This document shows, one piece after another, positions 43,820-52,993 of a stretch of DNA of 64,000 nt (the first letter of the stretch is position 1; every line of letters starts with the position of its first letter). Below the pieces are notes generated by a model, which worked only from the letters and a program-made list of their open reading frames with translations, did no database searches and was not told where the DNA came from. A program made the position numbers and the translations under genes. Source of the stretch: Cellulophaga tyrosinoxydans (GTDB lineage: Bacteria > Bacteroidota > Bacteroidia > Flavobacteriales > Flavobacteriaceae); contig NZ_FWXO01000004.1 of assembly GCF_900176415.1 (NCBI RefSeq), forward strand, positions 124,001-188,000, in the 5' to 3' direction.

Positions 43820-44067
43820 AACTGTTATTTTTATGCAAAAATAAAGAACAATTTTACCTTAAAAGAATGTTACCTAAGATAACCTATTAGATTTTTGAAT
43901 ATGAAAATTTACCTCTTAATTATTATTCAAATTAGCAATTTAGTCTACCTACAAAAACTTAATTATCAAAATGCATTAGGCTATATTGTTTATAAAAAAG
44001 TTAAAAACTTAACCGTGTTCAAAAAAACTCCTAAAGGTTAATCGGTATCTTTAGTGAAAAAGCCATA

Positions 44068-44475
44068 ATGAACGAAAGAGATGACAATTTGCTAGCAATA
44101 CGCCCAGTTATTGCTGCAGCCAGAATTACCGACACTATGAGTAGTGAGGAATACTTTCAAAACAAAATTCTACGACCTATTTTAAAACAGCAAAACCCTA
44201 TCCTACTCGTTATTTTTAAAAATTATATTAAAAAACACAAGAATAACTACTATACACTTACCATTGAAAAACGTTTGGAATACATTGAAAATGCAATTCA
44301 AAAAGATATTAAGTTCAGAAATTCTATAAAAGGAATTATCATTGGCCTGTTTACTCTTGAAGAATACCAGCTTTATATTGAGAATTCATCTGCTTTAAAC
44401 AAACGAATGATGAACCTAGTTATTGAGCGACTTAAAGATCAGGTGCAATTTTTTGAAACTGCGGTTTTAGTTTAA
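44068..44475 (+). CDS. Conserved-looking soluble protein, unknown (135 aa)
   Basis: 135 residues, all-helical and charged. Visible segments: LAIRPVIAAARITDTMSSEEYFQNKILRPILKQQNPILLVIFKNYI and IQKDIKFRNSIKGIIIGLFTLEEYQLYI. No catalytic or membrane motif. Similar proteins may be named glyoxalase in some flavobacterial annotations, but no glyoxalase fold is evident. It overlaps the end of the convergent DUF2461 gene by 9 bp. Function unknown. Confidence 0.7.
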   Translation: MNERDDNLLAIRPVIAAARITDTMSSEEYFQNKILRPILKQQNPILLVIFKNYIKKHKNNYYTLTIEKRLEYIENAIQKDIKFRNSIKGIIIGLFTLEEYQLYIENSSALNKRMMNLVIERLKDQVQFFETAVLV

Positions 44476-45147
44476 CAGAGATTCTCCGTTTAGGTCAGTA
44501 GTTAGTATATCACTCATTAAATCAAAATAAGGGCGAATAGCTTTAAATGATTCGTCTATTTTATCTGCAAAATCTGCGGATAGAACTTCTTTGTCTGTAA
44601 ACTTACGGATAAAAATAAACTGCTTCATTTTTATAAGATCTATATCTTGGTGCTCTTTATCAAACCCTTTTGGTGCTGTTTTAAGTTCATCACCCTGGAT
44701 TTCACCCCATATTTTCTTGAATTTAGGAGCACTTATCACCGATCTAAATTCTTCAGCATCAAGCTCTAATTCTTTACGAATCCTGAATAAATCTTCTTTG
44801 TTTGGTTCCCAAAAACCAGTTGCGATAAAGCTACCCCCAGACTTTATATGCACATAATAACCTCCTCTTAATTTTGCACCTGCTCTGGTAAACGAACCTG
44901 CTAAATGCGATTTATAAGGCGTTTTATCTTTTGAAAAACGCACATCTCTATAAATTCGGAACATTTTCAATTTCTCAATTTCATCATGCGCCTTAAGTTT
45001 ATCTAAAACGGTATTCAAAAAGCCTTTAACTGCTTTTTCTTGTTTTTTAAATGCTGCTTTATTTTTTTCGAACCAATCACGATTGTTATTTTTTTCTAAA
45101 TCTTTTAAAAAATTAAACACCTCTTGTGTTAGTATTTGACTAGGCAT
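44467..45147 (-). CDS. DUF2461 / TIGR02453 family protein
   Basis: 226 residues. The start FNFLKDLEKNNNRDWFEKNKAAFKKQEK, the central FRIYRDVRFSKDKTPYKSHLAGSF and YYVHIKSGGSFIATGFWEP are characteristic of the DUF2461/TIGR02453 family, found widely in bacteria and fungi with no known activity. Cytoplasmic. Convergent with the unknown protein gene; divergent from cysE. Confident family call; role unknown. Confidence 0.88.
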   Translation of the reverse strand: MPSQILTQEVFNFLKDLEKNNNRDWFEKNKAAFKKQEKAVKGFLNTVLDKLKAHDEIEKLKMFRIYRDVRFSKDKTPYKSHLAGSFTRAGAKLRGGYYVHIKSGGSFIATGFWEPNKEDLFRIRKELELDAEEFRSVISAPKFKKIWGEIQGDELKTAPKGFDKEHQDIDLIKMKQFIFIRKFTDKEVLSADFADKIDESFKAIRPYFDLMSDILTTDLNGESLLN

Positions 45148-45245
45148 ACGACTTTAAATTTTCAACAAAATTATATCGAAAGTTAACGATTTTTAGCAAG
45201 AGGCTTTTAAAATATTGGTTAATTTTGACACTTACTGTTTTAACT

Positions 45246-46040
45246 ATGGATTCTAAATCAATCATAAACAAGATAAACCAACATAAGACGCAACCAAACT
45301 TAAGGTTTAAACTAAAAGAAAAAGTAGAGGCTTTTACTGATAAACTTTTTTATACTCTTTTTGATATAGACACTCCTGTTGAGGAAAATTTAGCCTTATT
45401 AGAAGTGCAATTTGATGAATTAGTAGACTTAGGATGCTGGGAGCTAGACAAACCTTGCAAAAAGGTTTGGGAGAATTATGTTGTAAAACTGCCAGAAATA
45501 TTAGAGAAACTCAACTTAGACGCACAAGCATTTGTTAACTGCGACCCTGCTTCATCGTCTATTGAAGAGGTCTACATGGCATACCCAGGGTTTTATGCCA
45601 TTGCTATTTATCGTTTAGCACATGAATTATATACCGAAGGTTTTCCATTGGTACCAAGGTTAATGACAGAATATGCCCATAGACAAACGGGAGTAGATAT
45701 TAATCCTGGAGCTCAAATTGGTAACTCTTTCTTTATTGATCATGGCACAGGGGTAGTTATTGGCGAAGCGGCAATTATCATGGATGATGTTCGAATTTAT
45801 CAAGGAGTAACCCTCGGCGGATTATATGTTGCTAAAAATCTACGTAAAACCAAAAGACACCCCACCATAGAAAGCAACGTGACCATATATGCAAATGCCA
45901 CTATTTTAGGAGGAAAAACCGTAATTGGAGCCAATAGTGTTATTGGAGGGAATGCATTTATAACATCATCCGTACCACCAAATTCAACTGTTTATCACAC
46001 ATCAGAAATAAAAATAAAAACTGCACCAAATGCCTCATAG
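45246..46040 (+). CDS. cysE: Serine O-acetyltransferase
   Basis: Acetylates L-serine with acetyl-CoA, first step of cysteine synthesis. Visible: an N-terminal helical region, then a left-handed hexapeptide helix: VDINPGAQIGNSFFIDHGTGVVIGEAAIIMDDVRIYQGVTLGG, with the catalytic His in FIDHGTG, followed by RHPTIESNVTIYANATILGGKTVIG. This is the EpsC-like long form. I start at the ATG (MDSKSIINK) rather than an upstream TTG. The reading frame overlaps cysM by 11 bp, so the two steps of cysteine synthesis are coupled. Confidence 0.92.
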   Translation: MDSKSIINKINQHKTQPNLRFKLKEKVEAFTDKLFYTLFDIDTPVEENLALLEVQFDELVDLGCWELDKPCKKVWENYVVKLPEILEKLNLDAQAFVNCDPASSSIEEVYMAYPGFYAIAIYRLAHELYTEGFPLVPRLMTEYAHRQTGVDINPGAQIGNSFFIDHGTGVVIGEAAIIMDDVRIYQGVTLGGLYVAKNLRKTKRHPTIESNVTIYANATILGGKTVIGANSVIGGNAFITSSVPPNSTVYHTSEIKIKTAPNAS

Positions 46041-46917
46041 TATAATTGATCTAATTGGAAACACTCCTCTAGTAGAATCTAAAGTTCTTAACACGAACCC
46101 TAATGTAAAACTCTACTTTAAACTTGAAGGTCAAAATCCTGGCGGTAGTGTTAAAGATCGTCCAGCCTTAAACATGATTAAAAGTGCTTTGGAGCGTGGA
46201 GATATTTCTAAAAAAAGTCAGCTTATTGAGGCTACCAGTGGCAATACCGGAATAGCACTTGCCATGATTGCTCGTATATATGGATTAAACATTGAGCTAG
46301 TAATGCCTGAAAACTCTACAAAAGAAAGAGTGCAAACGATGCGAGCCTATGGCGCTACCGTTACACTAACCTCTTCTGATGTTGGTATTGAAGGCGCAAG
46401 AGATTATGCTATAAATAAAGTGCAAAACGAAGGATTTATTATGCTAAACCAATTTGAAAATGATGATAATTGGAAAGCACATTACAAAAGTACCGGGCCA
46501 GAAATTTGGAAAGATACCAAAGGTAAAATAACACACTTTGTTTCTTCAATGGGCACAACTGGTACCATTATGGGGAATTCTACTTATTTAAAAGAACAAA
46601 ACAAAAATATTCAAATAGTTGGAGTACAACCTACCGACAATTCAAGTATTCCGGGCATAAGAAAATGGCCAAAAGAATATCTTCCAAAAATATTTGATGC
46701 TTCAAAAGTAGACCAAGTTCTTGAGGTAAGTCAAGACGAAGCAACACAAATGACGCTTAAACTAGCTAAAGAAGAGGGCATCTTTGCAGGTATGAGTAGT
46801 GGTGGATCGACAGCAGCTGCGCTGCGATTAGCAGAAACCTTAAAAAGCGGCGTAATTGTTAGTATTATTTGCGACAGAGGCGATCGTTATTTATCATCTG
46901 GTTTGTTTGATAATTAA
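46030..46917 (+). CDS. cysM: Cysteine synthase B (O-acetylserine sulfhydrylase)
   Basis: PLP enzyme converting O-acetylserine and sulfide (or thiosulfate) to cysteine. LEGQNPGGSVKDRPALNMI contains the PLP lysine (SVKDR); TSGNTGIALA binds the substrate; SSMGTTGTIMG is the phosphate-binding loop; the C-terminus has CDRGDRYLSSGLFDN, the CysM signature. 295 aa fits. It overlaps cysE by 11 bp, a common flavobacterial pair. Confidence 0.94.
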   Translation: MPHSIIDLIGNTPLVESKVLNTNPNVKLYFKLEGQNPGGSVKDRPALNMIKSALERGDISKKSQLIEATSGNTGIALAMIARIYGLNIELVMPENSTKERVQTMRAYGATVTLTSSDVGIEGARDYAINKVQNEGFIMLNQFENDDNWKAHYKSTGPEIWKDTKGKITHFVSSMGTTGTIMGNSTYLKEQNKNIQIVGVQPTDNSSIPGIRKWPKEYLPKIFDASKVDQVLEVSQDEATQMTLKLAKEEGIFAGMSSGGSTAAALRLAETLKSGVIVSIICDRGDRYLSSGLFDN

Positions 46918-46918
46918 C

Positions 46919-48010
46919 TTACAACCATTTTTTTCTTTTAAAATAAACCAACATCGCTATAAACATTAAAATCATGACACCCCAAACCATAGGATAACCA
47001 TATTCATAATGTAGTTCAGGAATATTATCAAAATTCATCCCATAAACCCCCACAATAAAAGTCAACGGAATAAAGATTGATGCCATAATGGTCAATACTT
47101 TCATAACCTCGTTCATTTTATTACTCATGTTGCTCATATACATTTCCATTAAACTCATAGACATTTCTCTATAAATTTGAAGGCTTTCATTTATTTCGAT
47201 ACAATGATCTTTTACATCACGTAAAAACAACTTTGTATCTTTTGTAACTAATTTATTTTCAGTATCTTCAAGTCTTCCAATTAATTCTTTCATTGGAGCA
47301 ACATTTCTACGAACTTTTAGCACATCTTTCTTTAAATCTTGTATACGATGCGCTACTTCAGAATTTGGATTATCATACACCTCTTCTTCCAAAGCTTCTA
47401 TTCTTGAATTTAAATGCTCCAAAACCACAAAATAATTATCTACCACAGCATCTAATAATGCAAAAAACAAATAATCAGCTCCCCTGGTTCGCACCCGACC
47501 CGATTTATTCTTTACCCTATCCCTAACAGCGTTAAAAACATCATCTTTTAATTCTTGAAAAACCAGTACAGAATTTTGATATAAGATTATAGCTATGTGC
47601 TCACTTACTATTTCTTGGTTTTCATCAATGTATAACATTTTAAAAACTCCAAAAATATAATCCTCGTATTCGTCAATTTTTGGTCTTTGCTGCGGATTAA
47701 CAACATCCTCTAAAACCAAAGAGTTCAACTCAAACATTTTGCCTAAACTATCGATATAGCCTTCGTCACTTATTCCTGTAACATCAACCCATGAAGTTTG
47801 TTTAGAGTCTTTAAACTCTTTTATTTTCTCTAATGAATTTGTCTGAATTACATTAAATTCATTTTCATCATAGTTTATTACAGAAACAACTGTTTCCACT
47901 CCTTCTCGTTGCCCCATATAGGTAACAGTTCCAGGAGCCTGACCCATTTTACGATGCAACTTTGAGGCTTTCTTAGGCCTTAGCTTGAATTTTGGTTTTT
48001 TAATTGTCAT
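46919..48010 (-). CDS. corA: CorA-type Mg2+/Co2+ channel
   Basis: 363-residue inner-membrane ion channel. The long cytoplasmic N-domain (GISDEGYIDSLGKMFELNSLVLEDVVNPQQRPKIDEYEDYIF) is typical of CorA, followed by a long helix and two C-terminal transmembrane helices; the selectivity motif is VYGMNF, with the adjoining loop DNIPELHYEYGYP. Transports Mg2+ into the cell. Convergent with cysM by 1 bp; upstream truA on the same strand. Confidence 0.93.
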   Translation of the reverse strand: MTIKKPKFKLRPKKASKLHRKMGQAPGTVTYMGQREGVETVVSVINYDENEFNVIQTNSLEKIKEFKDSKQTSWVDVTGISDEGYIDSLGKMFELNSLVLEDVVNPQQRPKIDEYEDYIFGVFKMLYIDENQEIVSEHIAIILYQNSVLVFQELKDDVFNAVRDRVKNKSGRVRTRGADYLFFALLDAVVDNYFVVLEHLNSRIEALEEEVYDNPNSEVAHRIQDLKKDVLKVRRNVAPMKELIGRLEDTENKLVTKDTKLFLRDVKDHCIEINESLQIYREMSMSLMEMYMSNMSNKMNEVMKVLTIMASIFIPLTFIVGVYGMNFDNIPELHYEYGYPMVWGVMILMFIAMLVYFKRKKWL

Positions 48011-48047
48011 AAACTAAATATAAAATAAAAATAGCTTCAATAAAATA

Positions 48048-48833
48048 TTAAACAAAGGTTAACTGGTTTAACAGCAGTCCTGATCCTGGTGCCACATAGG
48101 GCAATAAAACATTACTCTCCTCACTTAAAGAATGTATTACCTCCTCTTGCGTTAGCTCACCTTTCCCTACTTGCACTAACACCCCCATAATCATTCTGAT
48201 TTGATAGCGCATAAAACCCTCTCCTTTCACATGCAAGGCATATGATTTGTCAGGAAAAAAATTAGCACTAAGAATAGTATTTTCCTTAATCTCACATGAA
48301 GTTATTGTTCTCGTAAACTTTGTATCATTTTGATGTCTAACCGTATACGATTTAAAATTATGTGTGCCTTCAAATAATTTTGCAACAGAAATCATTGACG
48401 CCAAATCTAAATCTTCAATAAATGTTACTAAGTAAGGTGCACAAAACGGATGGCTTTTTTTACCAAAGGCAAATAAGTAAATGTATTCCTTTTCTTTGCT
48501 ATGCTGAATGATATTAAACGTTTCATCGACCTCAATAACACTTAATACTCGAATATCTGGCGGAAGATTTTTATTAAAAACGTTTAAAAATTCTTCATTA
48601 TTCAAAATCGGCTCGTCTTCCAAATACAATTCAAAAGCAGCTTCTAACGCAGAAACCTTGGCATCTGTTCTACCTGCACCTAAAATTTTAAATTTTCTAT
48701 CAGGAAGTATATATTTTAAGGTTTTAACCAACATAGACTCTATTGTTTTCTGGCCTGGTTGTTTTTGCCAACCGCTATATCTAAAACCTAAAAACTGAAC
48801 CTTAAATAGGTAAAAATGACGCTCCTTCTGCAT
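48048..48833 (-). CDS. truA: tRNA pseudouridine synthase A-like
   Basis: 261 residues of the TruA fold, which makes pseudouridine at tRNA positions 38-40. The catalytic Asp57 sits in ILGAGRTDAKVSALEA. FKSYTVRHQNDTKFTRTI and FMRYQIRMIMGVLVQVGKGELT are conserved blocks. It is a divergent member, so its tRNA target may differ from E. coli. Downstream is corA, 37 bp away. Confidence 0.87.
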   Translation of the reverse strand: MQKERHFYLFKVQFLGFRYSGWQKQPGQKTIESMLVKTLKYILPDRKFKILGAGRTDAKVSALEAAFELYLEDEPILNNEEFLNVFNKNLPPDIRVLSVIEVDETFNIIQHSKEKEYIYLFAFGKKSHPFCAPYLVTFIEDLDLASMISVAKLFEGTHNFKSYTVRHQNDTKFTRTITSCEIKENTILSANFFPDKSYALHVKGEGFMRYQIRMIMGVLVQVGKGELTQEEVIHSLSEESNVLLPYVAPGSGLLLNQLTFV

Positions 48834-48928
48834 AAATGCTATTTGTATTACAAAAGTACTACTTATCTAAAAATATAAAGCCTAGAATTTTTTTTGTACT
48901 TTGTTACTAATAACCCAACAATATAATT

Positions 48929-49367
48929 ATGACAAACAAAGACGTAACAAAACCACCTATTTGGTTTTGGATTGTAAGCATTTTAGCGCTATTATAGAAC
49001 CTTATTGGCGTGAGTCAATATCTAGGACAAGCCTTTATAACAGATGAAGCTAAAACACTATTACCTGCAGCTGAGTTACAATTGATTGAAGAAACTCCAA
49101 CATGGATTACAGCTGCATTTGCGGTAGCAGTATGGTTTGGACTTATAGCCTGCATTGGATTGCTAATTAGAAAAAAAATGGGCGAAAAACCTTTTTCTAA
49201 TTTCGTTAATTGCCGTCATCATTCAAATGGGGTATTCTAGCCTAATGACAAGTGCCATTGATTTATTTGGTTCATTAGCAATTATAATGCCTGCTTTAGT
49301 TACCATTATAGCAGCCTTACTTTATTATTTTTCTAGCATGACTGCCAAAAAAAATTGGCTACGTTAA
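48929..49367 (+). pseudogene. Broken small membrane protein gene (nonsense plus frameshift)
   Basis: Reads MTNKDVTKPPIWFWIVSILALL, then TAG, then NLIGVSQYLGQAFITDEAKT; the TAG is in the position where TGG (Trp) would give WNLIGV, typical for this family of four-helix membrane proteins sometimes labelled sugar transporter. A second lesion near 49185-49205 shifts the frame: the intended continuation SLIAVIIQMGYSS...ALLYYFSSMTAKKNW lies in the +1 frame. Both fragments resemble one ancestral membrane protein. Terminator follows. Probably inactive. Confidence 0.75.
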
Positions 49368-49414
49368 AAAAAAAAGCCCGAAATATAGTACACATCTCGG
49401 GCTTTACCTTTTTT
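49366..49414 (+). terminator. Terminator after the broken membrane gene
   Basis: AAAGCCCGA, 15-base loop, TCGGGCTTT with A-run before and T-run after. It could act on both strands, including for the M16 gene that ends at 49434. Confidence 0.8.
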
Positions 49415-49433
49415 TTATATTTTCTAAATGATA

Positions 49434-50825
49434 CTAAAAACCATCATTAGTAATTTCTAGTTGTTCCACTTCTCCATATTTTTTAGCTAATTCGCCTATT
49501 TCAGATGCTTTACCTATAAGAACAAACTGAAAATTGTCTTTAGGAAAATATTTCTGAATTAATTCTGCTGCTTTTTGGGTATTTAAAGCATCTACTTGTT
49601 TTGTAAAGGTGTTTATGTATGATTCATCAAAATCATAAATATACATATCTGTTAATAAAATAGATAAAGCTGAATTTGTTTCATAATCTGGTGGAAATTG
49701 TCCTTTTACATAGTTTTTTGCCGACGTAAGAATTTCTTCATCTAAGCCTTTTGTATGTAATTTTTTATAGGTTTCTAATGCCAAATCTATCGTCTTTTCG
49801 GTATTTTCGTTCGCCGTAAATGTGCTAATCACAAATGTCCCGCCTAGCTTATAAGGCGTAAAACTACTTCTAGCACCATACGTCAACCCTGAGTTTACAC
49901 GAAGCTCATCATTAAGCCAAGAAGTAAACCTACCGCCGAGAATTGTATTGATAACTCGGATTCCAACGAAATCTGGATTGTTTCGCGAAATGCCCGGACC
50001 ACCAATATAAAAGGTAGTTTCACGAGCATCTTCCTTGTTCACTAAAAGCACTCTTGCCTTATCTGTTACAGGTAAATCTGGAAGTATGTTACCCGTTTTA
50101 GCGGAAGATTTCCAAGCACCAAACAGCTTCTCTACCTCTACCTTCATTGACTTAGTATTAAAATCGCCCACTATTGCAATGGCAGATTTAGAAGGATTGT
50201 ATTGTTCTTTATAAAAATTGATCAAATCTTTATTTTGTATTTGTTGCAATGATGCTTTTGTACCTTCTTCTGGATTTCCATAAGGATGCTCACCGAAAAC
50301 AAATTTGTTGTAATAGTTACTCAAAACAGATCTAGGACTTTCTTTCATTTGGTCCATTTCTGCTATTTTACGACTCACCATTTTTTCTACTTCATCCGTA
50401 GGAAAGGTTGGATTTAAAAGCACATCTTTTAAGATATCCATTACCACTTTTTGATCCTTTTTCATAAAAGATGAAACCAAATAAGCAGATTCTTTTCCCG
50501 CTCCAGATGAAATACTTGCCCCTAAAAACTCTGTGTTTTCCTCTATTTGAGACTTCGTATAATTTTTACTCCCTAAAACTAATGCATCTGCAGTTACCGC
50601 TGCCAAGCCACTTTTCTCCTTAACATCATTAACTGCACCGGCTGGGAAGACTGCAGTAAACTGAATTAAAGGAACTTCATGACGCTCCATTAAATATATA
50701 GTGAGACCGTTTTTTAATTGAATTTTTGTGTATTCCGGAAGCTTAAAATCTTCTTGGGCCACAATTGAATTTGTTAGCAATAATGCAACAAAAAATACAA
50801 AGAGCTTATTTATAGTGTTTTTCAT
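49434..50825 (-). CDS. M16-family peptidase-like protein (inactive partner)
   Basis: 463 residues with signal peptide (LFVFFVALLLTNSIVAQ). The pattern GLTIYLMERHEVPLIQFTAVFPAGAVNDVKEKSGLAAVTADALVLG is M16, but the zinc motif HxxEH is replaced by AAVTAD, so this copy is non-catalytic. M16 proteases work as active/inactive pairs; the active partner is the next gene upstream, 31 bp away. The second half (GGRFTSWLNDELRVNSGLTYGARS) is the substrate-contact region. Confidence 0.88.
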   Translation of the reverse strand: MKNTINKLFVFFVALLLTNSIVAQEDFKLPEYTKIQLKNGLTIYLMERHEVPLIQFTAVFPAGAVNDVKEKSGLAAVTADALVLGSKNYTKSQIEENTEFLGASISSGAGKESAYLVSSFMKKDQKVVMDILKDVLLNPTFPTDEVEKMVSRKIAEMDQMKESPRSVLSNYYNKFVFGEHPYGNPEEGTKASLQQIQNKDLINFYKEQYNPSKSAIAIVGDFNTKSMKVEVEKLFGAWKSSAKTGNILPDLPVTDKARVLLVNKEDARETTFYIGGPGISRNNPDFVGIRVINTILGGRFTSWLNDELRVNSGLTYGARSSFTPYKLGGTFVISTFTANENTEKTIDLALETYKKLHTKGLDEEILTSAKNYVKGQFPPDYETNSALSILLTDMYIYDFDESYINTFTKQVDALNTQKAAELIQKYFPKDNFQFVLIGKASEIGELAKKYGEVEQLEITNDGF

Positions 50826-50856
50826 GTTTTGATATTTTTAATTGTAAAATGTCTTT

Positions 50857-52191
50857 TTATTTTGACTCTTCACCTAGAGCAGGTTCAGAGTTTTGCAAAA
50901 CACCTACAGTTCTATTGTTTTTAGTAAAATATTTTTTTGCTACTCGCTTTATATCCTCTGTAGTAACCTTTTCGTAAGCCTCAGGAGCAAAATACATTTT
51001 TTTATAATCTCCAAAATACAATTCATAAGTACCTAAAGTATCACTTTTACCGTCTATAGTTTCTAGTGTTTTATAAAACTCCATAAGCTTTTGGTTTTTT
51101 ACTTTCTGCAGTTCCTTTTCTGTGATACCATTTTCAATAACACCATCAATAACATTTAAAATTTCATTTTCTAATTTTACAGCATCCACATCTTGACCTG
51201 CAATTCCATAGATATAAAACAAATTAGGATCAAAACTCTCTGGCATGTAGCTAAATACACTTGTTGCGTACTGATTTTCATCAACTAGATAGCTGTATAA
51301 TTTACTGCTTTTTCCACTACTTAAAACAGAATTCAACACATCTAAAGCATAATGGTCTTCGTGTTGAGTTTCAGGTACATGGTAGGCAATTAAAACGTTT
51401 GGTGTGCTCACCTGTTTTTGCACCATAACACGTTTTTCACCTCGCTGTTCTGGCTCTACCGTATGTATTTTTCTTGGCGCAGGCTGCGCAGGTATTGGTT
51501 CAAAATATTGACTTGCCAATTTCTTAACACCAGCCAAAGTTACATCACCAGAAATTACTACCACAGCATTGTTGGGCGCATAATACGTATCAAAATAACG
51601 CTGTAAATCGTCGATAGACCAGTTTTTAATATCTGATTCATAACCAATTACAGACCATCTGTAAGGATGTGCAGAAAATGCAGAAGCCTTAACTTCTTCG
51701 CTAATATTCCTGAAATTAGAATTTTCCAAGCCTGTGCTTCTTTCACTTAACACCACACCCCTTTCACTCTCCACCATAGTGGAGTCTAATGCTAGATTAG
51801 CTATACGATCGGCCTCTAAGTCAAAAATTGTCTCTAAAGATGATGAAGGAAACCAATCTGTATACACCGTAACATTTTCTGTAGTATAGGCATTATTACT
51901 CCCACCTGCAGCTTCCATAGTGCGGTCGAACATTTTTGGCCCATATTTTTTTGATCCATTGAACATCATATGCTCAAAAAAGTGAGATAGTCCTGTAATC
52001 CCTGGGTATTCATTTCTGGAGCCCACTTTCCAAAATAAATACATGTTCGCATTTGGGATACTATGATCCTCTAAAACCATAACTTTCATGCCGTTCTTCA
52101 GCATAAAACTTTTTACATCTTCAGCCTTGCTTTGTGAAAAAAGCATTGAAGCCATGTGCATGGTTAAAACTGTTAGTAATATTTTTTTCAT
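50857..52191 (-). CDS. M16-family zinc peptidase (active partner)
   Basis: I start at MKKILLTVLTMH, giving a clean signal peptide (ending LFSQS). Zinc site HFFEH at 70-74 with downstream Glu in ENVTVYTDWF/DLEADRIANL. Catalytic M16 domain followed by its partner-like C-domain. Together with the next gene it forms a periplasmic heterodimer likely digesting peptides. 445 aa, usual for bacterial M16B. Two-gene operon. Confidence 0.9.
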   Translation of the reverse strand: MKKILLTVLTMHMASMLFSQSKAEDVKSFMLKNGMKVMVLEDHSIPNANMYLFWKVGSRNEYPGITGLSHFFEHMMFNGSKKYGPKMFDRTMEAAGGSNNAYTTENVTVYTDWFPSSSLETIFDLEADRIANLALDSTMVESERGVVLSERSTGLENSNFRNISEEVKASAFSAHPYRWSVIGYESDIKNWSIDDLQRYFDTYYAPNNAVVVISGDVTLAGVKKLASQYFEPIPAQPAPRKIHTVEPEQRGEKRVMVQKQVSTPNVLIAYHVPETQHEDHYALDVLNSVLSSGKSSKLYSYLVDENQYATSVFSYMPESFDPNLFYIYGIAGQDVDAVKLENEILNVIDGVIENGITEKELQKVKNQKLMEFYKTLETIDGKSDTLGTYELYFGDYKKMYFAPEAYEKVTTEDIKRVAKKYFTKNNRTVGVLQNSEPALGEESK

Positions 52192-52455
52192 TTTAATATA
52201 TTTTAGTCGATTTAAAGATAACAATATGCTTATTCAGATGATACTATTTCAAGTCTTTTTTCAGTTTGAATTTTAAAACACCAACATAACACATTTGCTA
52301 TAATTTATTTTAACTATGCATTTCATGGATTTTTTCACAACAGCTTTACAGTATTTCTCAACATTAGCATCATTTTAACGAATTCTTTCAAATAAATAAA
52401 ACCAGGTGTCGTTCTTAAAATCAAATGGTCCCCCATGACCTAAGAAACCTACTTT

Positions 52456-52941
52456 ATGCAACTTACATATCGCCTTTTTCCCCTGAGGGTACTATTGCTT
52501 TTGTCTGTAGTTTTACTACTGACACTTAATGTCTTTAGCTTTTATGGGATTTATACGCACAAATTTTACTTTCTGAAATTTGATAATTATATTTTTCCAA
52601 TACTTTCTATTGTACATTTTACATATTTATACACTTTATGGAGCAAACGAAAACAACATCAAACTCCAGATATTTATATGAGAAACATCGAGTATACTTT
52701 GTATGTTATATACGCGATTTACCTATTTAAATTTATAGAGTCTATTTACCGACTAACGACTTATAATGATTTTGAAATAGCATTAATTCCGGAAACTTTT
52801 TTTCCAATTGGCTTAATACTCGTATTTCTTTATCTTTTTCTATTGACTATAACCATTATCACATTTAACTACCGAAGAAAAGTAATTGGAGCATTTGACT
52901 TTGAAGATTTAAATGATCATATAGATAATTGGAAAAAATAA
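52456..52941 (+). CDS. Unknown four-helix membrane protein
   Basis: 161 residues with about four hydrophobic helices: VLLLLSVVLLLTLNVFSFYGI, IFPILSIVHFTYLYTLW, YTLYVIYAIYLFKFIESIY and TFFPIGLILVFLYLFLLTITIITF, then a polar tail. It has no catalytic motif. The start MQLTYRLFPLRV is basic, consistent with an inner-membrane protein. Terminator shared with the AAA gene. I do not recognise the family. Confidence 0.65.
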   Translation: MQLTYRLFPLRVLLLLSVVLLLTLNVFSFYGIYTHKFYFLKFDNYIFPILSIVHFTYLYTLWSKRKQHQTPDIYMRNIEYTLYVIYAIYLFKFIESIYRLTTYNDFEIALIPETFFPIGLILVFLYLFLLTITIITFNYRRKVIGAFDFEDLNDHIDNWKK

Positions 52942-52956
52942 AATGCTGAATAATTA

Positions 52957-52990
52957 TAAAAAAAGCCTTCCATTTCTGGAAGGCTTTTTA
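52957..52990. terminator. Bidirectional terminator between the membrane gene and the AAA gene
   Basis: AAAAGCCTTCCA, loop TTTC, TGGAAGGCTTTT: perfect 12-bp stem with A/T-runs on both sides. Confidence 0.92.
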
Positions 52991-52993
52991 CTT

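Noticed and set aside
43901-44041. 46-codon plus-strand ORF with a hydrophobic start (MKIYLLIIIQ)
   Set aside because: No start-context support, no motif, and it runs into the promoter region of the next gene; random frame is more likely.
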